This document shows positions 57,600 through 64,000 of a DNA stretch of 64,000 bases, one piece after another. Both the position numbers and the translations under genes were made by a program. Within the stretch, counting starts at the first letter, position 1; each line of letters begins with the position of its first letter. The notes beneath the pieces were generated by a model. The model ran no database searches and was not told where the DNA came from. It worked only from the letters and a program-made list of their open reading frames with translations. Source of the stretch: Pseudoruegeria sp. HB172150 (GTDB lineage Bacteria > Pseudomonadota > Alphaproteobacteria > Rhodobacterales > Rhodobacteraceae); the NCBI RefSeq assembly GCF_013184805.1, contig NZ_JAATNG010000001.1:2232001-2296000 (forward strand), given 5' to 3'.

Positions 57600-57603
57600 A
57601 GAG

Positions 57604-58938
57604 ATGCCAACAGAGATTCTGATGCCCGCCCTCAGCCCCACGATGGAGGAAGGCACGCTGGCGAAATGGCTGGTGAAGGAGGGCGACACGGTCTCCTCCG
57701 GCGACTTGCTGGCCGAGATCGAGACCGACAAGGCGACGATGGAATTCGAGGCCGTCGACGAAGGCACCGTCGGCAAGATCCTCGTCGCGGAAGGCAGCGA
57801 AGGGGTGAAGGTGAATACGCCCATCGCGGTGCTGCTCGACGATGGCGAGAGCGCCGACGATATCAAGGAGGGGTCGTCGGGCTCTTCCAAACCTGCCGCC
57901 TCGTCTGAGCCGGAAAACAAGGACGCCGCACCCGCACCGAAAGAGGCACAATCGGGTCCGGAGAAATCCACCACACCTGCCCCGGCAGCCCCCGAAGCCG
58001 CCGACGGCACACGTATCTTCGCCTCGCCGCTCGCGCGCCGCATCGCCGAGGACAAGGGGCTCGATCTCAGCCAGATCAAGGGCTCCGGCCCCAAGGGCCG
58101 CATCGTCAAGGCGGATGTCGAAGCCGCCAAACCCGGCGCTGCGCCCGCGAAGGCAGAAGAAAAGCCGGCTGCCGCGGCACCTGCCGCCGCCGGCGCCATG
58201 CCCGCCGGTCCCGGCTACGAGCAGGTGGTCCGGATGTACGAAGGCCGCGACTACGAAGAGGTCAAGCTCGACGGCATGCGCCGCACGGTCGCCAGCCGAC
58301 TTACCGAGGCCAAGCAGACAATCCCGCATTTCTACCTGCGCCGGGACATATATCTCGACGACCTGCTGAAATTCCGCAGCCAGTTGAACAAACAGCTGGA
58401 ATCGAAGGGCGTGAAACTGTCGGTCAACGACTTCATCATCAAGGCCTGCGCGAACGCGTTGCAGGAGGTCCCGGCCGCCAATGCCGTCTGGGCCGGCGAC
58501 CGGATCATCAAGCTGAAGCCTTCCGATGTCGCGGTGGCCGTGGCCATCGATGGCGGCCTGTTTACTCCGGTAATCAAGGACGCTCACCAGAAGACGCTGT
58601 CGGCGCTGTCCGCCGAGATGAAGGACCTCGCTGCGCGCGCCCGCGACCGCAAACTCGCGCCGCATGAGTATGTCGGCGGGTCCTTCGCGATCTCCAATCT
58701 CGGCATGTACGGCATCGACAACTTCGACGCCGTCATCAACCCGCCCCACGGCGCAATCCTCGCGGTCGGCGCGGGTGTGAAGAAGCCTGTGGTGAAGGAT
58801 GACGGCGAAGTCGGCGTGGCGACGGTGATGTCCGTGACCCTGTCCGTCGATCACCGTGTCATCGACGGCGCCCTCGGCGCAGAGCTTCTGGCCGCCATCA
58901 AGGAAAACCTCGAAAATCCGGTCGCGATGCTGGCCTAA
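57604..58938 (+). CDS. pdhC: Pyruvate dehydrogenase E2, dihydrolipoamide acetyltransferase
   Basis: This 444-residue core subunit has a lipoyl domain (1-78), an Ala/Pro-rich linker, a peripheral subunit-binding domain ([20 protein letters not shown], about 140-175), a second linker and the catalytic CoA-acetyltransferase domain with [14 protein letters not shown] (active His). It transfers the acetyl group to CoA. The ATG at 57604 follows gtggaggag; it is the last gene of the operon, followed by a strong hairpin. Confidence 0.96.
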   Translation: MPTEILMPALSPTMEEGTLAKWLVKEGDTVSSGDLLAEIETDKATMEFEAVDEGTVGKILVAEGSEGVKVNTPIAVLLDDGESADDIKEGSSGSSKPAASSEPENKDAAPAPKEAQSGPEKSTTPAPAAPEAADGTRIFASPLARRIAEDKGLDLSQIKGSGPKGRIVKADVEAAKPGAAPAKAEEKPAAAAPAAAGAMPAGPGYEQVVRMYEGRDYEEVKLDGMRRTVASRLTEAKQTIPHFYLRRDIYLDDLLKFRSQLNKQLESKGVKLSVNDFIIKACANALQEVPAANAVWAGDRIIKLKPSDVAVAVAIDGGLFTPVIKDAHQKTLSALSAEMKDLAARARDRKLAPHEYVGGSFAISNLGMYGIDNFDAVINPPHGAILAVGAGVKKPVVKDDGEVGVATVMSVTLSVDHRVIDGALGAELLAAIKENLENPVAMLA

Positions 58939-58945
58939 GTGCCAA

Positions 58946-58966
58946 GGGGCGCCGCTCAGGCGCCCC
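58946..58966. terminator. Hairpin between pdhC and the convergent SRPBCC gene
   Basis: A perfect 8-base-pair stem GGGGCGCC / GGCGCCCC with a 5-base loop starts 8 bases after pdhC. Its right arm lies within the 3' end of the convergent SRPBCC gene (58956 on). A terminator for the pdh operon is likely. Confidence 0.65.
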
Positions 58967-59360
58967 CTTCGACCAGAGCCGCCAGCCTCGGTAGCACCGC
59001 CGATTTCCAGCCCCTTCCCATGTTTTCGTGGGCGAACCGGTGCTGCGGGTTCTCCATGTCGAACCCTTCGTGATCCAGGCGCAGCAGTGTGCCGTCCTCG
59101 ACAGGTTCCAGCGTCCAGACCAGCCGCCAGTCGTGAAAGGTGAACACGAGCCGCCGCTCGGGCACGACCTCCAGTACCTCGCAAGGCACCTGCCCCCACT
59201 GCGGCATGTCCATTGTGAAGCAATGGCCAACCTCGGGCCGGATATCTCCCGCGCCCCACCATTTCGCCAGCAGTTCCGGGGTGACCAGTGCCGCCCACAC
59301 CTTTTCCGGCGGACGCGCGATACGCTGGATAACTGTCACGGTCTCGGTGGTCGTCGTCAT
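58956..59360 (-). CDS. SRPBCC-family protein (AHSA1-like)
   Basis: This 134-residue hydrophobic-pocket (START/Bet v1-like) protein has RIARPPEKVWAALVTPELLAKWW at the start and the strand TLLRLDHEGF. Such proteins bind small ligands; members next to ArsR regulators are common. It overlaps the regulator by 4 bases (ATGA), so the regulator gene is upstream and co-transcribed. The ligand is unknown. Confidence 0.82.
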   Translation of the reverse strand: MTTTTETVTVIQRIARPPEKVWAALVTPELLAKWWGAGDIRPEVGHCFTMDMPQWGQVPCEVLEVVPERRLVFTFHDWRLVWTLEPVEDGTLLRLDHEGFDMENPQHRFAHENMGRGWKSAVLPRLAALVEGGA

Positions 59361-59674
59361 TCTTCGTCATCCTCTTCCAGCATTGCACCGAGTGCGGCAA
59401 GACGCTGCTGCCAGTAGTGTTCGAACGGGCGCAGCCAGCTGCTGATCTGCCGCAAAGGCTCCACGTTCAGCGAATAAAGCCGTTCACGCCCTATAATTTC
59501 CTCGGTCACAAGGCCCGCCTCGCGCAGGATCGACAGATGCTCGGACACTGCCGACCTGCTGAGAGAGAAACTCTCCGCCAACCTGCCGGGGGTTTCCTCC
59601 CCCTCGATCAGCAACTCCAGCAATTCCCGGCGGACCGGGTTCGAAAGTGCGGAAAAGACGTGCTCTCGACTCAT
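59357..59674 (-). CDS. ArsR-family transcriptional regulator
   Basis: This 105-residue winged-helix protein has SNPVRRELLELLIEGEETPGRL, then SLSRSAVSEHLSILREAGLV as recognition helix, and a C-terminal segment with LYSLNVEPLRQISSW. No metal-binding ELCVCDL motif is present, so it is a non-metal member. It probably controls itself and the SRPBCC gene. Confidence 0.88.
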   Translation of the reverse strand: MSREHVFSALSNPVRRELLELLIEGEETPGRLAESFSLSRSAVSEHLSILREAGLVTEEIIGRERLYSLNVEPLRQISSWLRPFEHYWQQRLAALGAMLEEDDEE

Positions 59675-59853
59675 GCGGATATCATGTCGGATATTTCCGA
59701 CATGTCAACTTTTTCCGACACGTTTCCTCTGGCCTGTACCGCTCCTTGCGGACGGTCCGCCGCGGCATAACGGCTTGATCCAGCGCAAGGCGCCGGCCCG
59801 CTCCACGGCATACCTACCGCGCGAAGACGCATTCAGCACATGGATTGAGAACA

Positions 59854-60192
59854 GTGGACTGGAAAGAGCACCTGGAAGATACCAGCAACAACCTCGCCGC
59901 CTTTCGAAAGACGCACGAGGACGCCGCCAAAGGCTTCACCGCCATGCATCGCGGCGGCATGGCCGAAGGCGCACTGACCAGGCGGGAAAAGGAGCTGATC
60001 GCCTTGGCCATCGGCATTTCGAAGCAGTGCGTGGACTGCATCGGCTTCCATGTCCAGGCCGCTGCCAAGGCCGGCGCAAACCGCGACGACATCGCCGAGA
60101 CCATCGGCGTGGCAATCGTCATGGGCGGCGGGCCGGCCTACATGTACGGAGTAAAGGCGCTGGAAGCCTACGATCAGCTTATCGACGACTGA
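59854..60192 (+). CDS. AhpD-like carboxymuconolactone decarboxylase family protein
   Basis: This 112-residue AhpD/CMD protein has the CxxC-x3-H redox motif SKQCVDCIGFHVQAA in its second half and an upstream Glu in EKELIALAIG, as in AhpD-type disulfide reductases; the motif points to a redox rather than a lactone-decarboxylase role. The start is uncertain: GTG at 59854 gives VDWKEHLEDT, TTG at 59845 adds three residues. It ends in a hairpin shared with cysE. Confidence 0.82.
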   Translation: MDWKEHLEDTSNNLAAFRKTHEDAAKGFTAMHRGGMAEGALTRREKELIALAIGISKQCVDCIGFHVQAAAKAGANRDDIAETIGVAIVMGGGPAYMYGVKALEAYDQLIDD

Positions 60193-60217
60193 ACGGCGAT
60201 CAGAGTTCGCCGTTCAG
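60189..60217. terminator. Shared hairpin of the AhpD-like gene and cysE
   Basis: An 11-base-pair perfect stem CTGAACGGCGA / TCGCCGTTCAG with a 7-base loop spans the last base of the AhpD-like gene and the last codons of cysE. It can form on either strand, so both convergent transcripts may stop here. Confidence 0.65.
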
Positions 60218-61009
60218 CAACTGATCCATCATCACCGACGGCTGGTCACACCCGGCCTCGCCCACGACCTTCGCCGGAACACCGGCGACGGTCTTGCGCT
60301 TGGGCACGTCGTGCAGAACCACCGAACCCGCCGCGATCTTGCTGCAGGACCCCACGGTGATATTGCCCAGCACCTTCGCACCGGCACCGATCAGCACGCC
60401 GCATTCGATCGTCGGATGCCGCCGCTGCTCTTCCTTGCCGGTGCCACCCAGCGTCACCGAGTGCAGCATCGACACGTTGTCGCCAACGGTTGCCGTCTCA
60501 CCGATCACGATGGAATGCGCGTGGTCGATCATGATCCCCTTTCCGACCTTGGAGGCGGGATGAATGTCGACACCGAACATTTCGGACACGCGCATCTGGA
60601 TGAAATAGGCAAGGTCCTTGCGGTCCTGACGCCATAGCCAGTGGCCCACCCGGTACGCCTGCAGCGCCTGGAAGCCCTTGAAGTACATCACGGGCTGCAT
60701 GAACCGGTGGCAGGCCGGGTCGCGCTCGTAGACCGCGACGATATCCGCCCGCGCCGACTGGCCGAGCGACGGGTCCGCGCCATAGGCCTCATCCGCGATC
60801 TCCCGCAGGATCTGCTCCGACATCTCGCCGGATGCGAGCTTCAGCGAGATGCGATACGCCAGCGCCCGCTCCAGAGACGGGTGGTGCAGGATGGACGAAT
60901 GCACCAGACCGCCCAGAAGCGGCTCCGCCGCCACGGCATCCTGTGCTTCGCTTCGAATCCGGCTCCAGACCGGGTCCAGTTCAGCGACTGCCTTGCGCGT
61001 TTCTGCCAT
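60200..61009 (-). CDS. cysE: Serine O-acetyltransferase
   Basis: This 269-residue enzyme makes O-acetylserine, the cysteine precursor. It has the N-terminal helical SAT domain (residues 1-140) and left-handed beta-helix hexapeptide repeats (DIHPASKVGKGIMIDHAHSI, CGVLIGAGAKVLGNITVG), with the active His in DHAH. ggagggaaga precedes the ATG at 61009. cysE beside a GTA cluster is known in Rhodobacter capsulatus. Confidence 0.95.
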   Translation of the reverse strand: MAETRKAVAELDPVWSRIRSEAQDAVAAEPLLGGLVHSSILHHPSLERALAYRISLKLASGEMSEQILREIADEAYGADPSLGQSARADIVAVYERDPACHRFMQPVMYFKGFQALQAYRVGHWLWRQDRKDLAYFIQMRVSEMFGVDIHPASKVGKGIMIDHAHSIVIGETATVGDNVSMLHSVTLGGTGKEEQRRHPTIECGVLIGAGAKVLGNITVGSCSKIAAGSVVLHDVPKRKTVAGVPAKVVGEAGCDQPSVMMDQLLNGEL

Positions 61010-61094
61010 CGGTCTTCCCTCCAATGCGCGAGCGTTTTACACCAAATAGGTACGCCGGAACAAACGCAAAGGCGTGATGGAGTAAATTCCAAGG

Positions 61095-61433
61095 ATGAAT
61101 GAGTCGCAGATATCCCGGTTCCGGCAAAGGCTGCTGGAAATGCTGGAGGATCTGGATGCGCAGGATTCCGCAGGCTCGGACGGTCAGAAAGCCGTCACAT
61201 TGGACCAGCAATCCGTGGGTCGCCTGTCACGCATGGACGCCATGCAGCAACAGGCAATGGCGAAGGCCACCGCATCGCGCCGCGCGCAAATGCGGCAACG
61301 CATCGGCGCGGCACTCATCCGGATTGACGAGGATGAATACGGCTACTGCATCGGCTGTGGCGAGGAAATCGACCTTAAGCGGCTGGAGTTCGACCCGACC
61401 GTCCCGATATGCGTTTCCTGCGCGGCCGGCTAG
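61095..61433 (+). CDS. TraR/DksA-family zinc-finger protein
   Basis: This 112-residue protein has a coiled-coil region (about 1-65) and the C4 zinc finger YCIGCGEEIDLKRLEFDPTVPICVSC with all four Cys. DksA-like proteins bind RNA polymerase through the secondary channel and modulate transcription with ppGpp. It overlaps the end of the convergent GTA-linked gene by 4 bases. A role in GTA control is an inference from location only. Confidence 0.9.
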   Translation: MNESQISRFRQRLLEMLEDLDAQDSAGSDGQKAVTLDQQSVGRLSRMDAMQQQAMAKATASRRAQMRQRIGAALIRIDEDEYGYCIGCGEEIDLKRLEFDPTVPICVSCAAG

Positions 61434-61726
61434 TACTCCCGAACCTGTCCACCGCATGCGGCCACTTCCTGCAGGACCTGCGCCAGACACAGGCAGTAAT
61501 CCGCATCCTCCAATGATGGCTCCGGCGGCGGACCTTCCGAAAGCGCCGCCGCCATCAGACTGCCATCCCCCCAGACGGGATGCGCGCGGCGGTGGTGGCG
61601 GCGAAACCGATCCGCCCACCCCGCCGCGCGCATTAACCGGCCCAGAACCGCCCCACGTTCCGGAACCGGTACCCCGTAGAGGACCCGCGCCGCTGCAATC
61701 AGGTCCCCATGCAATACCGGCCGCAA
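61430..61726 (-). CDS. GTA-linked conserved small protein (DUF7742-like)
   Basis: This 98-residue protein starts at a TTG (61726) preceded by ggaggt, reading LRPVLHGDLIAAARVL. The body has ERGAVLGRLMRAAGWADRF and HPVWGDGSLMAAAL, with DADYCLCLAQVL near the end. This pattern matches small proteins next to GTA clusters in Rhodobacteraceae. It is very easy to miss because of the TTG start. It lies 2 bases after DUF2793. The function is unknown. Confidence 0.65.
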   Translation of the reverse strand: MRPVLHGDLIAAARVLYGVPVPERGAVLGRLMRAAGWADRFRRHHRRAHPVWGDGSLMAAALSEGPPPEPSLEDADYCLCLAQVLQEVAACGGQVREY

Positions 61727-61728
61727 AC

Positions 61729-62439
61729 TCAGACCTCCGGCGGCGTCGCGCTGTAATAATGGATCGCCACCCGCAGCTCTCCGCCCGAGAAATCGCCGCC
61801 GTTCCCGGTCAGGACTAGCGGCGTGTCGGCGTAATAGGTCACCGGCTGTCCGGTAATCCCCGACACCCACGATCCCTGCGCCAGCCCAAGACCGGACCCA
61901 TACCGGTCTGTCGCCCCAGACACACCAAAATCCCAGCTGGCAAGTGCCCCGCTGAACGCCGTCTTGATCCGGGCGGTCACCGCGAAAACCAAAGCGTATT
62001 GCGGGATCTCGACACTGGTGGTGGATGTCGCCCCGGCCGAAATCGTATGGTCGAACTCCAGCACCCGCAGCGCCGATGCAGCCCGGTTGACAGAAACCGC
62101 AACTCCGCCTTCGACCCATCCCGAACCGTCATGCAAGGCGCTCGCGTGCCGATCCACGACCCAGCCGCGCCATCCCGTGCGCGGCTGCACGTAAACCCAG
62201 CCGCCATTCGACCAGATCGCAACCTCTCCCGCATGCCCCGCCCAGTCGCCAGTCGCACTCGACGGCACGCCGTAGCTCTCGCCATCCTCCGCCGAACCCG
62301 GCGGCGTGCTGGTATCCATCGACTGCAACGTCAGATACGTCAGCCCGTCCAGCCGAACCAGAGCCTCGTTTACCGTCACATGTTTCTGCGCCTGCGCCGG
62401 CTGCAGCAGCGGCAGCGCCAGTTGCAAGGTCTCATCCAT
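61729..62439 (-). CDS. GTA-associated DUF2793 protein
   Basis: This 236-residue protein begins MDETLQLALPLLQPAQAQKHVTVNEAL, which is diagnostic of DUF2793, a family found downstream of the GTA host-specificity gene and in phage tail contexts. It probably belongs to the tail fibre or particle spike (in Rhodobacter, head spikes involve DUF2793 proteins). It overlaps the upstream gene by 8 bases. Confidence 0.88.
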   Translation of the reverse strand: MDETLQLALPLLQPAQAQKHVTVNEALVRLDGLTYLTLQSMDTSTPPGSAEDGESYGVPSSATGDWAGHAGEVAIWSNGGWVYVQPRTGWRGWVVDRHASALHDGSGWVEGGVAVSVNRAASALRVLEFDHTISAGATSTTSVEIPQYALVFAVTARIKTAFSGALASWDFGVSGATDRYGSGLGLAQGSWVSGITGQPVTYYADTPLVLTGNGGDFSGGELRVAIHYYSATPPEV

Positions 62440-64000
62440 CGATCACGATCCTCCTGAAAGGCCCGGGCCCGAACCGGGCCGACACCTGCGCCACATCCAA
62501 CTGGTAACTGCCGCTCACACCATCCGCCGACCTGGCGGCAGCCGAATACGAATGGGACGGCGCCGAAACACTGACCTCGCGCACCACCGAACCCCCTTCG
62601 ATGACCCGCACAAGGTAGCTCTCGCTCTCCTCGCCCAGCGGCACCTCCGTCGACTGCCAGCTGTCGCCATCCACCCGCGTCCGCCGCACCCAGCTCACGA
62701 CATCATTCCCGGATCCGTCACGCACCCACCGCAAATGCACCGGCGCATAGGGCCGCAGCCCGATCCCGTCGAATGCCTCCACCACATGCGTGTAGGACGG
62801 ATGGTCATACCCGCGCCGCGCCGGCCCGATGCGGTAATGCCGCGCCAGTCCTCGCTTCGACAGCGCCAGGTCGATCTGTTGCGCCGATCCGTTCAGCAGC
62901 ACGTAAATGCTGCCCGCAGGCCAGCTCGCCGGCATGACCCCGTCGGTGCCCGCCTGCCCGCGCAACCGCGATGACAGCTCGTAGGTACGCTCATCCACCA
63001 ATTCGGCATCGGCGAACTGGAACACCTCCCAGTTCCCCGGCGTCCCGTCCCCGATCGCCGCCACGTTCGCGCCGTTCAGAACCTCCGCCAGGCTTGCCGA
63101 AGCCAGCACCCCCGATACCAGCTTCACTCGCAGCGCCGCCGAGCGGTCGAGCACACCCGGCTCTGCCGCCGCCATCACCGTCTCGGTCGTCCCGATCACC
63201 GCAGCCGAAGACAGCACCCGGTTCAGCTCGTATCCCTCGTCGGCCGAAGAGTCGTAGACCGCGACTGACCCCGGCCAGGGACGCGCCGCCGCCGCCACGT
63301 AGGGCGCATGCGGCACCTCATCCCCACGTAGGAGCGGCAGGTCCAGGAACAACGGATAAACCGGCACCGGAGCCACGTAAGGCCGCGCCCGCGGCCCCAG
63401 TTCCACCGCATCGGACGGTGTGTAGAGCTTCGGCTCCACCCGCACCGCCTCGATCATCTGAAACTCCGCCAGTTCGACCCGGTCGATGCGATAAGACGCG
63501 GCCTCCCCCGGCAGAGACACAACGTCGCCCGCACCCAAAGACATCTGCGACAGCGGCAGAGCGAAAGCTGCTGTATCCCGCGCAACCCGCGCCTCGGCAA
63601 GCCAGCGCTCAACGATCCCGCGCGCCTCCGTCCGAGTCAGAACCAGCGGCAGCTCGGACCCCGCCACGCTCTGCGTCGCCTCATCAGGATGCACCGCCTC
63701 TTCCGCCCGCGTTTCGTAATCCGCGCCTTCCTCGATGAACGACAATCGCAACCGCCCCGAGGTCTCCGCCCCCGGCGCCCGCACCAGCGCCAGATCGGTC
63801 TCTGCCTCGGGCGACACAGCCAGCCCTTCCGCAGCAACCGCCGCCACCGCCCGCCCGTCCCGGCAGCGGAAGATCAGCTTGCCTTCCCGCTCCAGCGCGT
63901 CGAACGCATAGGCCAGCATCAGAGGCTGCAACGCCGCCCGCCCGGTCTCGGCATCCCCGGCATAACCGCGCACCAGCCCGTAGAGCTTCTCGACGTCGTA
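62432..64000 (-). CDS. GTA baseplate/host-specificity protein (gp15-like), 5' end outside window
   Basis: The frame is open to the right edge, so only the C-terminal 522 residues are here. It matches the large tail-tip protein of the Rhodobacter-type gene transfer agent (gp15, 'megatron'), with a glycoside-like binding region and repeated beta-sandwich segments; visible landmarks include YDHPSYTHVVEAFDGIGLRPYAP and SSRLRGQAGTDGVMPASW. The particle transfers random host DNA between cells. Transcription is leftward, toward DUF2793. Confidence 0.88.
   Translation of the reverse strand, partial: YDVEKLYGLVRGYAGDAETGRAALQPLMLAYAFDALEREGKLIFRCRDGRAVAAVAAEGLAVSPEAETDLALVRAPGAETSGRLRLSFIEEGADYETRAEEAVHPDEATQSVAGSELPLVLTRTEARGIVERWLAEARVARDTAAFALPLSQMSLGAGDVVSLPGEAASYRIDRVELAEFQMIEAVRVEPKLYTPSDAVELGPRARPYVAPVPVYPLFLDLPLLRGDEVPHAPYVAAAARPWPGSVAVYDSSADEGYELNRVLSSAAVIGTTETVMAAAEPGVLDRSAALRVKLVSGVLASASLAEVLNGANVAAIGDGTPGNWEVFQFADAELVDERTYELSSRLRGQAGTDGVMPASWPAGSIYVLLNGSAQQIDLALSKRGLARHYRIGPARRGYDHPSYTHVVEAFDGIGLRPYAPVHLRWVRDGSGNDVVSWVRRTRVDGDSWQSTEVPLGEESESYLVRVIEGGSVVREVSVSAPSHSYSAAARSADGVSGSYQLDVAQVSARFGPGPFRRIVIDG

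Noticed and set aside
55824-58199. Leftward 791-residue frame opposite pdhB and pdhC
   Set aside because: Antisense to confirmed genes; its long open length follows from the high GC at third positions.
57451-59400. Leftward 649-residue frame opposite pdhC
   Set aside because: Antisense to the E2 gene with a repetitive Gly/Arg/His composition; no family features.

Overview
The window is high-GC, densely coded chromosomal DNA from an alphaproteobacterium, most likely a member of the Rhodobacteraceae (Roseobacter group). The evidence is the tail end of a gene transfer agent (GTA) cluster at the right edge with DksA/TraR and cysE genes beside it, the pepA-holC // lptF-lptG-lptD-surA-pdxA-rsmA layout, a VPLPA-type C-terminal sorting signal, and E1-beta and E2 pyruvate dehydrogenase subunits that both carry a lipoyl domain. 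No rRNA, tRNA, CRISPR array, insertion sequence or integrase was recognised by eye. About 65 protein genes are described. Where the first possible start lacks a good ribosome binding site (RBS), starts were moved to a better-supported codon.

Left part (1-17.2 kb): the 3' part of tamB with long internal repeats; two FAD oxidoreductases of the dimethylglycine/sarcosine dehydrogenase type; small secreted proteins; a phosphohexomutase; rlmE and a Ppx/GppA phosphatase with an arsC-like gene between them on the other strand; then a tight four-gene one-carbon operon (13117-16014: small 'virulence factor' family protein, MTHFR-like protein, HAD hydrolase, methyl-THF:corrinoid methyltransferase). It ends in an AT-richer patch holding a membrane protein with a predicted IPT/TIG domain.

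Middle part (17.3-45 kb): DNA polymerase III chi and leucyl aminopeptidase diverge from the envelope operon lptF-lptG-lptD-surA-pdxA-rsmA-histidine phosphatase. Then come DUF4167, prfA-prmC, DUF1499, an amidohydrolase-agmatinase pair, mazG, an orphan iron-type periplasmic binding protein, two acetyltransferases around a nucleoside hydrolase, selO, an EEP-family phosphodiesterase, an EamA transporter broken by an in-frame amber codon, a Na+/H+ antiporter and a Fur-family regulator.

Right part (43.7-64 kb): lower glycolysis and acetyl-CoA entry are spread through one region (eno, class I aldolase, pgk, pdhA-pdhB-small ORF-pdhC), interleaved with a D-amino-acid-oxidase-like enzyme, a cupin, a tautomerase, a large periplasmic protein of unknown role, tandem cytoplasmic and secreted cyclophilins, a VPLPA-CTERM protein, an AidB-like acyl-CoA dehydrogenase and ftsB. 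An ArsR/SRPBCC pair, an AhpD-like protein, cysE and a DksA-like protein lead to the last GTA genes, transcribed leftward from the right edge.

The most unusual observations are the amber codon in the EamA gene, the 187-base convergent gene overlap next to it, the one-carbon operon lacking its corrinoid partner, the compositionally odd IPT/TIG membrane gene, the orphan sorting-signal protein, and several palindromes upstream of genes.
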